Shown one piece after another: positions 10,201-17,430 of a stretch of 64,000 nt of DNA (the stretch's first letter is position 1; each line of letters begins with the position of its first letter). The position numbers and the translations under genes are program-made. The notes under the pieces were generated by a model. That model was not told the origin of the DNA and did no database searches. It saw only the letters and a program-made list of their open reading frames with translations. The DNA is from an uncultured Eubacteriales bacterium (lineage in GTDB: Bacteria > Bacillota > Clostridia > Christensenellales > Aristaeellaceae): positions 124,001 through 188,000 of the forward strand of contig CADBCY010000001.1 of assembly GCA_902793325.1 (NCBI GenBank), read 5' to 3'.

Positions 10201-12753
10201 GACAGCATGCCCTGCGTGCGGTATCGGGCAAAGACCTATACGGTCGGCGACTGCGGCTCGCTGTCCTTCACGCTGAGCACGGGCAGCGCGGGCATCTACT
10301 CGGTGGTGGATTCGACCGGCACCCTCGACAGAAACCCCGGGAGCTCCGTCAGCGGGCCGTTCAAGATCAACGGCGGCAGCGGGTACAAACCCAATTCCGG
10401 CACCTATTCGCTGCAGGACATCCAGTGCGACGCGGTGATCTACGTCTCCATCATCGGCGATGCGGACAGCGAATCGGCGCTGATGCGGAACGTCGCGCTC
10501 TCGGAGCCGTCGATCACCGCGGGCACGCCGCGAAAGATCAGGAAGGACGACGCGTTCAACCAGACGCCCGTGGATCGGAACAATCAAGTGCTGCAGGAAG
10601 CCGGCGAGGACCCCGGCGTCGCGAAGCTGAGCTATGCCAACGGCTGGACGCACTCCTGGGACAACCTGGCGGCGGTCGACAGCAGCGGCCACGGCTTCAG
10701 CTACTACGTGATCGAAGTGGGCGCTTCCTCGCCCCAGAACGGCGCGCAGATCGACGGCGGCGCCTTCATACTCACCACCAGCAGCGACGGCCTGTCCAGC
10801 GGCACCATCCAGGTGAACAACACCCTGCAGGCGGTCAAGGTCAAGCTGCGCAAGCAGGACGAGCGCACGCTCAACGGCAAGCGCGTGCCGGTGCAGGGCG
10901 GCGAGTTCTACATCTACAGCGAGGCGCAGTACAACAACGGGAATCCCGGCACGGCCATGACGCCGCAGGACAGCCTGATCTCCTCCTCGGAGATGGGCAC
11001 GCCGCAGGGCACGAAGCTGCAGGCGGACGAGCTGGGCCGCTTCTACACCGGGTTCCTGCCCGTGGGCACCTACTACATCGTGGAGCAGAACGCCCCGGAC
11101 GGCTACCAGCAGGCGGCGACGCCCGTGCGGACCATCAAGATCGTCGTCTCGGAGTCCGGCCTGGCCTGCGACATGACGGGCGGCGACAACCTGGTCGCCC
11201 AGAAGGCCGATTCCGACGGCATCTACAACCTGTACATCGACAACACGGTCGATACGGGCTCCATAAAAATCGAGAAGCGCTGGGCGTCCGGCGACGAGAC
11301 CCTCACCCTGACCAGCCCGGTCGACGGGAAGACATACGTCTCCTTTGAAAACGACGTCGAGGCGACGGCGGTGCTGCTGTCCGTCGGCGCGATCGTGGAG
11401 AGCGCCAGGACCGACGGCGTCACGACGGCGTACAGGGTGGACGACGCGCTGCTCGGCGACGTGTACGCGCATCCCGAGAACTACCTCCTCCCCGCCGGCC
11501 AGACCTTCGCGCAGGTCGTGACGGTGGACGGCGCGAACTACATCCGGCTGAACAAACAGCAGGACGGCACCTGGCCCGCGCTGGAGATCGGGAACCTGCC
11601 GCTGAAGCAGCTTGCCGTCGTGAGCGTGACGTCCCGGGGCAGCACGAAGAACCGTGAACAGGCGGTGGACGGTTGGTACTACCTCCGCGAGGTCGGCTAC
11701 TACTACAACGACGCGAACGAACAGGAGCAGCTCGCGCGGGTGTCGGAAAAGACCGACAACTGGACCGTGACCTACGGCTCCACCTACGCGCAGAGCGATC
11801 ACGCCGTCACCATAGACGCCGAGACCTATGAGGTCATCCGGGCAAAGCGTGAAGCGCCCGACACCCTGACCGTGACCAACGGCTTCAAGGGCGGCTACGA
11901 GTTTACCAAGGTCCGCGAGGGCGGCGAAGCGCTGGCCGGCGCCACGTTCAGGATCGCAGTGGACAGCGAGGGGACGAACTTCATCGAAAGCGGCATCGGC
12001 GAGGGCGGCCTGCTCACCTCCGACAGCGCGGGCAAGGTGGTCATCCCGGCCCTGCCCGCCGGCACCTACTGGGTGCAGGAGCAGAGCGCGCCGGAAGGGT
12101 ACGAGCGGGACCAGGCGCTGTACCGGCTGGACATCCCCTGCGACGGCGAGCCTGAATTCCACCTGCCCGAGGCCTGGAACGGCCAGTTCGTCAACAACCA
12201 TCTGGTCGACGTCGTCATCGTCAAGATCAACGAAACCACCCGCGGCGATTCGCCCGTGCGGCTGTCCGGCGCGAAGTTCAAGCTGTACAAGTGGGGAAGG
12301 GCCTCCAGCGAGAGCGACCCCACCTGGCTGCCCTGGCCCGACGAGGAGAGCTGCGAATTCGAAACGAGCGACGCCATGGGCAGCGATTACGGCACGCTGA
12401 CCATCCGCAACCTCGGCAGGGGCGAATACCGGCTCGCTGAAACGGTGTCCCCGGAGGGCTACGTGCTGATCGAGGAGAACGACATCTTCTTCCAGATCGC
12501 CTCGATGGGCGTGATCCGGCACACCGAGCAGAACGCCAGCGATTCGGCGACGGTGATCGGCGAATCGAGCCTGGTCGACCATGTGAGCTACGAGGTGGAG
12601 GGGGATACCGTCACGTTTACCGTCGGCAATGCGCCCGGCGTGGCGCTGCCGTCCACCGGCGGCCCCGGCACCGCGCCCGTCTACGCCGCCGGCGCCGCGC
12701 TGATCCTCCTCGCGGCAGCGCTCTTTCTCAGGAAGCGCAGGGAGGTTCGGTGA
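4240..12753 (+). CDS. Giant LPSTG cell-wall-anchored protein with SpaA/Cna-B and fibro-slime domains
   Basis: A 2,837-residue secreted surface protein. In order: a basic N-terminus and hydrophobic export segment (about residues 23-39); two C-x4-H-x-H-x3-C motifs (C54-C65 and C73-C84) that could bind metal; a very acidic E/A/D-rich stretch (about 250-430); two related blocks, each with a TIDLT..YPLSLRA segment (about 431 and 579) and a D-W-x-I-E-Y-D segment (about 495 and 654); a Listeria-Bacteroides-type repeat (about 1354-1389); a fibro-slime signature with FAGDDDVWV and DLGGIHG (about 1643-1695); at least four SpaA/Cna-B-like repeats with the E..APxGY motif (from about 1774 to 2745); then LPSTG (2803-2807), a membrane helix and a basic tail. 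Sortase would couple it to peptidoglycan. SpaA domains often form isopeptide cross-links. It is likely an adhesin or stalk. No sortase gene is in the window. The ATG at 4246 is an alternative start. Confidence 0.87.
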   Translation: MHMDKQIHDLSTRNNRKKHLKRGIALLAVVVMMFTVDMLKRSAHTMRADSVPYCESVEHEHDETCYDGDELICRQDEHTHEEACFDEPDEVENGAESARDDAAGEAMDGDSAVIGDVDEAAEELIFDLNYEDEDEEQAGEEIASANGMPEEERREYVHTLGKGTLLSKLILATGLPVNPGDVEEVGQSETADSPAGLILVEKVGGDYLITAGRDFDEAELAVFTADDILIVKLLNGTAAEAAAANSAEEAAPAEPAASGDVAEPQAAPAAGSAEGQPEAAADAGNDNAQPGDAAEAQDNDAANAQDGDTSSDTDTSSDVDAPAQAAAAADASDAAQGEDAIGEASDGAEDEDAPEGASDAAQGEDAEEGQDEAEAEDETKDEAEDKAEEEAEEKTEEEAEDEAEEEAEDEAEDEDSDEGEAEAEDAARVATIDLTGVEGYPLSLRALMAEANAADPEPAGEANAEETDAEAPAGEANAEDAAGEAEAPEAVALEDWTIEYDDSLLAVEPAAEDYLVMPLASFDEATVRVRDGGLCVLTLKNCAVPEEESSEDAPEEEDEASEEPGEPGDESAPTAHAATIDLTDVEQYPLSLRAMLEPGQASAPDGEEAAEANDAAESDAVDEGEPAEADGTASEGEADDANDAEPAVVRAPADWIIEYDAELLAVEAEGDDYLVTPIAPFESTTISVDDGSAHALTLINYAPASEDVEHPAQEFEARTETVIVTVSAPEGAFPAGTTMTVVDVEDDGTIESAAAEDFKEVKRIHAVDITFYDAEGVEIEPLAPISVSMAVEEEQIEENQDAVVVHVDAEGGAEVVAQSEGAEAEFSAGSFSVYAMVVRETIELKYIADGGETYKISVGYGEDAKIPEGATLAVEEVTNEDYLSQAEEALEGGKRITLARFFDIRIMDGETEVQPQAAVQVKVELMEAEDEPTAEANDAEDEHIITVGEPVACAMHFDGEEAPEVLQAKETEEDVAFRAESFSVWGVVYTVDFYYGNYEFHLPGEGTLTLSGLFELLGIEADAGQAEEVVFTNPELLAVRRIEEDVALSRVLAELGAEREGDEEAEDAQEDEIISAPDWLLVSLLPFDTEEALTVTMSDGTAYEIRVEDAQYYSTSTVTIDGVTFEKVRISELVNGQAYLICDTRNIDLNLHYAVNRDNGDSLPRLVPLNAGITFNCAWWKVEVVNKDAGLYRLYTGENDQKRYLDPSAWRPCSPNEAICKLEKPVNGDDFTVTIGAKEGAGHLYHNYNNGNYLVNDTSRSAYLFFLKPGYDVWFDGSNGVYLGDNGPNNGGNTLYWPNNTLYTRIDSSSRVNGELGRKFETHDVTTYQNGTVTLPTAADFGKTALQVPDLYVLNGWYNINANTGAGSYYAPGTTVPITQDTTFYADWFPEHYNIGQNANAFATTDTNKFIETHLFDYNSLFNMQSMALDPEKSSITQRGNRDWWVSNPSSDLDFLFLYAGAGEKVDDKKTGASMNPASRSDRNSSNEVSTDGRYFTGIVKTGMWGSKLKNALFSHSDSIGKRYVGSANFLYRYDDNSGYYYYDSDKHAASYNRGDGRFYVYNYTNSTNKSYKGNDEKNANEEFGDKADFLPFNYTPDANGRVLSETYGAVNYWFGMSSQIKFFLPNAVSGNNAGNPVNFSDHDKEMVYKFAGDDDVWVILDEGTQNEKLLLDLGGIHGKVYGEINFSRGTVTVAQGGMKLVRDDSILIDEGNGKTFGIIGYNSNQKLEGKGTVTTTPFSSEVSEGDHTLTLYYLERGASQSNCAIYFNIAPRYSLRFSKQVDQGDSAANVVFGVYTDPECRLAADLKDYWNPSVSTNRFQTGSDGIKHCTGLVAGRTYYIKELSPPAGYPDMKDIVLKLELDPHGKAMLTVPEEATWVLNTEGLTAVPDRENTYYLGKVDGDPNMYLLPVVNKKDTSITAKKVWALLDGKDYKTFDGKDIVKNTSAYARVKLQRYVLDDETGTPVGDHKVCLVTQYFANDNKPSRDDSMPCVRYRAKTYTVGDCGSLSFTLSTGSAGIYSVVDSTGTLDRNPGSSVSGPFKINGGSGYKPNSGTYSLQDIQCDAVIYVSIIGDADSESALMRNVALSEPSITAGTPRKIRKDDAFNQTPVDRNNQVLQEAGEDPGVAKLSYANGWTHSWDNLAAVDSSGHGFSYYVIEVGASSPQNGAQIDGGAFILTTSSDGLSSGTIQVNNTLQAVKVKLRKQDERTLNGKRVPVQGGEFYIYSEAQYNNGNPGTAMTPQDSLISSSEMGTPQGTKLQADELGRFYTGFLPVGTYYIVEQNAPDGYQQAATPVRTIKIVVSESGLACDMTGGDNLVAQKADSDGIYNLYIDNTVDTGSIKIEKRWASGDETLTLTSPVDGKTYVSFENDVEATAVLLSVGAIVESARTDGVTTAYRVDDALLGDVYAHPENYLLPAGQTFAQVVTVDGANYIRLNKQQDGTWPALEIGNLPLKQLAVVSVTSRGSTKNREQAVDGWYYLREVGYYYNDANEQEQLARVSEKTDNWTVTYGSTYAQSDHAVTIDAETYEVIRAKREAPDTLTVTNGFKGGYEFTKVREGGEALAGATFRIAVDSEGTNFIESGIGEGGLLTSDSAGKVVIPALPAGTYWVQEQSAPEGYERDQALYRLDIPCDGEPEFHLPEAWNGQFVNNHLVDVVIVKINETTRGDSPVRLSGAKFKLYKWGRASSESDPTWLPWPDEESCEFETSDAMGSDYGTLTIRNLGRGEYRLAETVSPEGYVLIEENDIFFQIASMGVIRHTEQNASDSATVIGESSLVDHVSYEVEGDTVTFTVGNAPGVALPSTGGPGTAPVYAAGAALILLAAALFLRKRREVR

Positions 12754-12842
12754 CCGCGCGGCAACGGGGCGTGCCCTCCCGAAGCGCCGCCCTCCCTGCG
12801 GCGCGCGACGCATCCGAAGCGCATGTTGAACCCCATTCGCCC

Positions 12843-12869
12843 GAAGGACCCCCCATCGCGGGGTCCTTC
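12843..12869 (+). terminator. Terminator after the surface protein
   Basis: A perfect ten-base stem, GAAGGACCCC with GGGGTCCTTC, around a seven-base loop, followed by TTC. It lies 90 bases after the stop codon. Confidence 0.75.
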
Positions 12870-12954
12870 TTCGTGGATGCCTTTGTGCGCCCCCGGTTGT
12901 CGCGCGTCGGCCCGTCCGGCGCGGGCATCCGGACGGTTCCGGGGAACGGCAAAC

Positions 12955-12983
12955 GAGGAGCCTGCCGATTGGGCGGGCTCCTC
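12955..12983 (-). terminator. Terminator for the leftward DUF1304 gene
   Basis: GAGGAGCC.GCC pairs with GGC.GGCTCCTC around a five-base loop with one mismatch. On the minus strand it is followed by GTTTGCC, placing it downstream of the 13040 stop codon. Confidence 0.65.
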
Positions 12984-13039
12984 CTGCAATGTCGGGCGTT
13001 ATGGTTTTGTTCGCGTTCTCTTCATCAACGGCGCTGTGT

Positions 13040-13402
13040 TCAGAACAGGGCGGAGAGCAGCGTCAGGATCGCGAGGCCGCCCTGCATGAAGATGATCTTC
13101 GGGTTGCTCGTCATCCCGCCATACAGCGCCACCAGAACGATATACCCCATCAGCACCATCACGGCGGGCTTGCTGGCAAACACAAACACGGCCAGCAGGA
13201 TCATCACGGCCAGGAGCCCGTTGTAGACCCCCTGATTCTTAAACAGCGTGTTGACCGATTTGCGCGCCAGCTCGTCCTTGCCCATGCCGAACACCTTGGA
13301 CGTCCTGTCCGACGTCGTGCCGAAGGTCTCCAGGTACATGATGTAGAGGAACTCAAGCGCGGCAAGCGTTGCCAGGACTTTGGTGATGATCGTCGTGAAT
13401 GA
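13040..13402 (-). CDS. DUF1304-family small membrane protein, start codon unclear
   Basis: About 119 residues with three or four hydrophobic segments and the family hallmark near the N-terminus (ALEFLYIMYLETF). DUF1304 proteins are integral membrane proteins of unknown function. A good ribosome binding site, GGGAGG, lies at 13406-13411 on the minus strand, exactly where the family N-terminus should begin, but the in-frame codons behind it are CAA TCA TTC ACG. No ATG, GTG or TTG starts the frame there. The frame is open up to 13516, overlapping the end of the alcohol dehydrogenase gene, but that extension is arginine/proline-rich and not family-like. Either a rare start codon, a read error, or a damaged start explains this. 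Same strand as the dehydrogenase, 28 bases behind it. Confidence 0.7.
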   Translation of the reverse strand, partial: SFTTIITKVLATLAALEFLYIMYLETFGTTSDRTSKVFGMGKDELARKSVNTLFKNQGVYNGLLAVMILLAVFVFASKPAVMVLMGYIVLVALYGGMTSNPKIIFMQGGLAILTLLSALF

Positions 13403-13439
13403 TTGCCTCCCTGCACGATATTTTCCGCGTCGCCGGCGT

Positions 13440-14543
13440 CTACGAATCCATGCGCACGACGGCCTTGATGCACTTGCCGCTGTGGGAATCCTCCAGGGCC
13501 TCGTTGATCTGCTCAAAGGGATAGAACCTGATCAGCTTGTCGATGGGGAAGCGTCCCTGCCTGTAGAACGCCAGCAGCTTGGGGATGAACAGCTTCGGGA
13601 TGGCGTCGCCCTCTACGACGCCCAGCAGCGACTTGAAATCGCCCATCAGCTCCTGCTGGATGTTGAAGGTCACGTCGCCCGTCGCGCCGAGGATCACGCC
13701 CTTGCCCATGAAGCCGACGCTGGCCAGCATCTTCTTCACGAAATCGGCGTTGCCGGAGGTGTCGATGGCGTAATCGCAGCCGTCGTCCGTGATCTCGTGG
13801 ATGCGGCCCACGATGTCCTTCTCTTCCTTGCGGTTGATGGTGTGCGTCGCGCCTAGCTCCAGCGCCAGCTTCAGGCTGTTGGCGTTGCCGCCCACGGCGA
13901 TGATCTTCTCGCATCCGGCGATCTTCGCCGCCATGATGGCGCTCATGCCCACGGTGCCGCAGCCGAACACGGCGATGGAGGTGCCGAAGTCGGGGTGCAG
14001 CACGTTCAGCACCGCGCCCGCGCCGGTCTGGATGCCGCAGCCGATGGGCGCGACGATGCCCAGGTCGATGTCGTCGTAGGGCACCTTGACCGCCGCCGCC
14101 TCGTTCACCACGATGTGGGAGGAGAAGGAGGACTGGCCGAAGAACGTGGACAGCTTCTGCCCGCCGGGCAGCGACAGGCGCGTGGTGCCGTCCGGCTGGA
14201 TGCCGCCGAAGTTGATCCTGTTCAGGTTCAGGCAGGCCGCGGGATGCCCCTTCAGGCAGTTCTTGCACTTTCCGCAGAAGCCGAAGGATACGGCCACCTT
14301 GTCGCCGGGCTTGAATTCGGTGACCTCCGAACCCACCGCCTCCACGATGCCGGCGCCCTCATGGCCCAGCACGGCGGGCAGCGGCACCGGGATGAACTGG
14401 TGCTGCACGGCCTCGTCCGTGTGGCAGACGCCGCTGGCGACGATCTTCACCAGTATCTCATTCCCCTTGGGCTTGTCGAGTTCAACCTCCTGGATCACAA
14501 ACGGGGCGCTCTTTTCCTTCGTTACTGCCGCAATGATTTTCAT
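13440..14543 (-). CDS. Zinc-dependent alcohol dehydrogenase (aryl-alcohol type)
   Basis: A 367-residue medium-chain dehydrogenase/reductase that oxidises an alcohol, or reduces an aldehyde, with NAD. Catalytic zinc ligands are visible: C40 (GVCHTD), H61-E62 (GHEGAG) and C169 (GCGIQTG). The structural zinc site is complete: C90, C93, C96, C104. A Rossmann fingerprint GCGTVG sits near residue 195. The overall pattern (QTGAGAVLN, F.FGG) is closest to the class III/aryl-alcohol branch, but the substrate cannot be fixed from sequence. The ATG at 14543 is preceded by GAGGAGAGATTCCC. It stands behind the copper ATPase gene on the same strand, 82 bases away, with a weak GAATAAC/GTTATTC hairpin between them. 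A functional link to copper is not evident. Confidence 0.88.
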   Translation of the reverse strand: MKIIAAVTKEKSAPFVIQEVELDKPKGNEILVKIVASGVCHTDEAVQHQFIPVPLPAVLGHEGAGIVEAVGSEVTEFKPGDKVAVSFGFCGKCKNCLKGHPAACLNLNRINFGGIQPDGTTRLSLPGGQKLSTFFGQSSFSSHIVVNEAAAVKVPYDDIDLGIVAPIGCGIQTGAGAVLNVLHPDFGTSIAVFGCGTVGMSAIMAAKIAGCEKIIAVGGNANSLKLALELGATHTINRKEEKDIVGRIHEITDDGCDYAIDTSGNADFVKKMLASVGFMGKGVILGATGDVTFNIQQELMGDFKSLLGVVEGDAIPKLFIPKLLAFYRQGRFPIDKLIRFYPFEQINEALEDSHSGKCIKAVVRMDS

Positions 14544-14625
14544 GGGAATCTCTCCTCGCAGCGTATTCTCGTCCGGTGTCCGTTGCCAAATCCTGTTTCC
14601 TGTGCTTTCCCAGAATAACGGCCTG

Positions 14626-14835
14626 TTATTCCACCCCGAGCACCTTGTAGTCCTGCGCCTCCACGGCGGCGCGCAGCGCGTCGTCGGCGACGGGGGCGCT
14701 CAGGGTCACCACGGCGGTGCCGTTGTTGTGGTCCGCCACGGCGCTCGCCACGCCGTCAACGGCCTCCAGCGCCTTCTTCACGCGGGCCTCGCAGTGGCCG
14801 CACATCATGCCTTCTACCTTCAAGGTCTTTTTCAT
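14626..14835 (-). CDS. copZ: Copper chaperone CopZ-like product from an internal start in copA
   Basis: Within copA and in the same frame, AAGGAGG (14844-14850) stands eight bases before an ATG at 14835. From there the reading frame encodes a 69-residue complete heavy-metal-associated domain with MKKTLKVEGMMCGHC at its start, the usual size and sequence pattern of free CopZ chaperones, which carry Cu(I) to CopA. The linker codons before it look like an intergenic ribosome binding region that has been read through. So the same mRNA could give both the full ATPase with the chaperone fused on and free CopZ. Seen directly: the motif and the ribosome binding site. Inferred: that ribosomes use it. 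Confidence 0.6.
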   Translation of the reverse strand: MKKTLKVEGMMCGHCEARVKKALEAVDGVASAVADHNNGTAVVTLSAPVADDALRAAVEAQDYKVLGVE

Positions 14836-17151
14836 GGTCGTTTCCTCCTTTATTGTTGCCGCGGCGACGATCTCATCGAGCGCTTCCGCGGGAATGGGCT
14901 TGCCCTTCCTGTCGCGTCCGGCGTCGTGGGGGTTGACCAGGTTCAGCCGCAGCGCGTTCATGCACACGAAGAAGCTGGACAGCGCCATGGCCGCCGCGCC
15001 GTACATGGGCTTCATCTCGACGCCGTACAGCCCCATCGCCAGCGGGATGCAGATGGCATTGTAGAAGAACGCCCAGAACAGGTTCTGGTGGATGTTGCGG
15101 ATCGTGGCCCGGCTCAGCCGGATGGCCGCGGTGACGTCGGTCAGGCGGCTCTTCATCACCACGATGTCCGCCGCGTCGATGGCCACGTCCGTGCCCGCGC
15201 CGATGGCCACGCCGTTGTCCGCCACCGTGAGCGCCGGGGCGTCGTTGATGCCGTCGCCGACCATGGCGACCTTCCCCAGCGGCTTCAATTTGCGGATGAC
15301 CTCCGCCTTGCCCTCCGGCAGCACGCCCGCCACGACCTGGTCCACGCCCGCCTGACGGCTGATGGCCTGCGCGGTGCGGGCGTTGTCGCCGGTCAGCATG
15401 ACCGTCTGGATGCCCATGTTCCGAAGCTCGCGGATGGCCTGCGCGGAGTCCTGCTTGATGGGGTCCGCCACCGCGATCAGCCCGATCAGTTCGCCGCCAT
15501 GGGCGAACAGCAGCGGCGTCTTGCCCTCCTCCGCGAGGGCGTTGGCCTGCGCCGTCACGGCTGCATTCGCCAGCCCCTTGTCCGTCAGGTATTTCAGGCT
15601 CCCGCCCAGCAGTTCCCGGCCGTTCAGATTCGCGCGCAGGCCGTGGCCGGGCAGGGCTTCAAAGTCGCTGACTTCCGAGAGCGCCAGCCCCTCCGCCTCG
15701 GCGGTCACGGCCTTCGCCAGCGGGTGCTCGCTGTTCTTCTCCAGCGACGCGGCGAGGGTGAGCAGCTCGTCCTGTCCGATGCCGACGGGGATCACGTCGG
15801 TCACCTTCGGCTGTCCCTCCGTCACGGTGCCCGTCTTGTCCAGCGCGATCACCTGCGTGCGGCCCGCGCCCTCCAGCGCGGCGGCGGTCTTGTACAGCAC
15901 GCCGGTCTTTGCGCCGACGCCGCTGCCCACCATGATGGCGACGGGCGTCGCCAGCCCCAGCGCGCAGGGGCAACTGATGACCAGCACCGAGATGCCCCGG
16001 GCGATGGCGAATGCAAACGGCTTCCCGGCGATCAGCCAGCCGATCAGCGACAGCGCGGCAATGCCGATCACCGCGGGCACGAAGATGCCCGAGACCCTGT
16101 CTGCGATGCGGGCCAGCGGGGCCTTGGTGGCGGCGGCGTCCGAGACGGTTTTGATGATCTGCGCCAGCGTGGTGTCCTCGCCCACGCGGGTGGCGCGGCA
16201 CTCGATGTAGCCCTGCTGGTTCATCGTCGCGGCGGAGACCGCGTCGCCCTCGGCCTTGTCCACCGGGATGCTCTCGCCGGTCAGCGCGGATTCGTTGACC
16301 GCCGTCATGCCCTTCACGATCACGCCGTCCACCGGGATCTGCTCGCCGGGGCGAACCGCGAAGATATCGCCCGCCCGGACTTCCTCGATGCCGACCTCCG
16401 TCTCCACGCCGTCCCGGAGCAGCACGGCGGTCTTGGGCGCGAGCTTCATCAGGCCCTTCAGCGCGTCCGTGGTGCGGCCCTTCGACATCGCCTCCAGCAT
16501 CTTGCCGATGGTGATGAGCGTCGGGATCATGGCCGCGGACTCGAAGTACAGGTTCATGCCGTACTTCATCACCACGTCGTGCGCGCCGTCGCCCTGCGCG
16601 AGGATCATCAAGAACAGCTCCGCCAGCGAATAGGCGAACGACGCGCTGGACCCCAGCGCCACCAGCGTGTCCATGTTCGGCGCGCCGTGGAACAGCGAGG
16701 AGAAGCCGGAGGTGAAGAACTTCTGGTTGATGATCATGACCACGACCGCCAGCAGCAGCTCGAACAGCCCCAGGAACACCAGGTTGTCGAACGCCGCGGG
16801 CGCCGGCCAGCCCCACATGCCGTGGCCCATCGAGAAGTACATCAGCACCAGCAGGATCGGCACCGAGAACAGGAGCCGCCGCTTCAGCTTGGGCGTCTCG
16901 TGGTCCTTCAGCGCCTCGGCGTCAGCCCAGGAGGAAGAGGCCTTTTTCTCCGCACCCTTCAATGACGCGCCGTACCCGGCGGCCTCCACGGCGCGGATGA
17001 TGTCCTCGGGCGAGGCCGTGCCCTCCACGCCCATGGAGTTCGTCAGCAGGCTCACGGCGCACGAAGTCACGCCCGGCACGCCGTTCACGGCCTTTTCCAC
17101 CCGGCTGGAGCACGCGGCGCAGCTCATGCCGGTCACATTGTACTGTTCCAT
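14626..17151 (-). CDS. copA: Copper-exporting P1B-type ATPase with N- and C-terminal metal-binding domains
   Basis: Pumps Cu(I) out of the cytoplasm at the cost of ATP. The 841-residue protein has an N-terminal heavy-metal-associated domain (GMSCAAC), about six to eight membrane helices, the intramembrane CPC motif (SCPCALG, near residue 392), the phosphorylation motif DKTGT (near 437), the GDGINDAP hinge, and an extra C-terminal metal-binding domain (GMMCGHC, residues 773-841). The C-terminal domain starts exactly at an internal methionine with its own ribosome binding site, listed separately. I chose the ATG at 17151 because GAGGG lies eight bases upstream; an ATG at 17166 is in frame but poorly placed. 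Transcription starts from a consensus promoter with CsoR-like operators, so copper induction is expected. No csoR gene is in the window. Confidence 0.95.
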   Translation of the reverse strand: MEQYNVTGMSCAACSSRVEKAVNGVPGVTSCAVSLLTNSMGVEGTASPEDIIRAVEAAGYGASLKGAEKKASSSWADAEALKDHETPKLKRRLLFSVPILLVLMYFSMGHGMWGWPAPAAFDNLVFLGLFELLLAVVVMIINQKFFTSGFSSLFHGAPNMDTLVALGSSASFAYSLAELFLMILAQGDGAHDVVMKYGMNLYFESAAMIPTLITIGKMLEAMSKGRTTDALKGLMKLAPKTAVLLRDGVETEVGIEEVRAGDIFAVRPGEQIPVDGVIVKGMTAVNESALTGESIPVDKAEGDAVSAATMNQQGYIECRATRVGEDTTLAQIIKTVSDAAATKAPLARIADRVSGIFVPAVIGIAALSLIGWLIAGKPFAFAIARGISVLVISCPCALGLATPVAIMVGSGVGAKTGVLYKTAAALEGAGRTQVIALDKTGTVTEGQPKVTDVIPVGIGQDELLTLAASLEKNSEHPLAKAVTAEAEGLALSEVSDFEALPGHGLRANLNGRELLGGSLKYLTDKGLANAAVTAQANALAEEGKTPLLFAHGGELIGLIAVADPIKQDSAQAIRELRNMGIQTVMLTGDNARTAQAISRQAGVDQVVAGVLPEGKAEVIRKLKPLGKVAMVGDGINDAPALTVADNGVAIGAGTDVAIDAADIVVMKSRLTDVTAAIRLSRATIRNIHQNLFWAFFYNAICIPLAMGLYGVEMKPMYGAAAMALSSFFVCMNALRLNLVNPHDAGRDRKGKPIPAEALDEIVAAATIKEETTMKKTLKVEGMMCGHCEARVKKALEAVDGVASAVADHNNGTAVVTLSAPVADDALRAAVEAQDYKVLGVE

Positions 17152-17218
17152 ACCCTTCACCCTCATTCACTTCATCCGCGCGTCCATCGCGGATGTCCCG
17201 GATCCGTCTCCGCATTTT

Positions 17219-17270
17219 ATACCCCATAGGGGTATCTGCTATGGGACCATTATATACCCCGGAAGGGTAT
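17219..17270. promoter_or_regulatory. Two CsoR-like copper operators
   Basis: Two 17-base inverted repeats of the form ATACCCC-N3-GGGGTAT. The first (17219-17235) is perfect in its arms; the second (17254-17270) has one mismatch and fills the spacer between the -35 and -10 of the copA promoter. This matches the known operator type of the copper-sensing repressor CsoR, which leaves DNA when it binds Cu(I). Confidence 0.8.
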
Positions 17271-17277
17271 TTGTCAA
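17249..17277 (-). promoter_or_regulatory. Consensus promoter of copA
   Basis: On the minus strand, TTGACA, exactly 17 bases, then TATAAT: both hexamers are perfect. A perfect promoter that overlaps a repressor site is typical of tightly repressed metal efflux genes. The start of transcription is expected near 17242, between the two operators. Confidence 0.85.
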
Positions 17278-17393
17278 TGGCGCGGATTATTAAACTTCTG
17301 TTCAGCCTCCTGAAAACGGCCGCAAGCCGGCGAGCGCAACGCGATAACCGGTTCCCCGGTTGAATCGATCCTGAATATCTGGGGGAAACAAAG

Positions 17394-17415
17394 GCCGCGC
17401 ACTTCGGTACGCGGC
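17394..17415 (-). terminator. Terminator after the LCP gene
   Basis: GCCGCG.AC with GT.CGCGGC around a four-base loop. On the minus strand it is followed by CTTTGTTTCC, 16 bases beyond the LCP stop codon. Confidence 0.65.
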
Positions 17416-17430
17416 GTGGGTGACGGCGGA

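Noticed and set aside
4186..12813. Very long open frames on the minus strand opposite the surface protein (823 and 1,098 codons)
   Set aside because: They mirror the GC-rich third positions of the surface gene, have no ribosome binding sites, and are rich in H, R, V, G and D in the way antisense frames are.
14086..16965. 959-codon plus-strand frame opposite copA and the alcohol dehydrogenase
   Set aside because: Antisense shadow of two strongly supported genes; no motif and no ribosome binding site.
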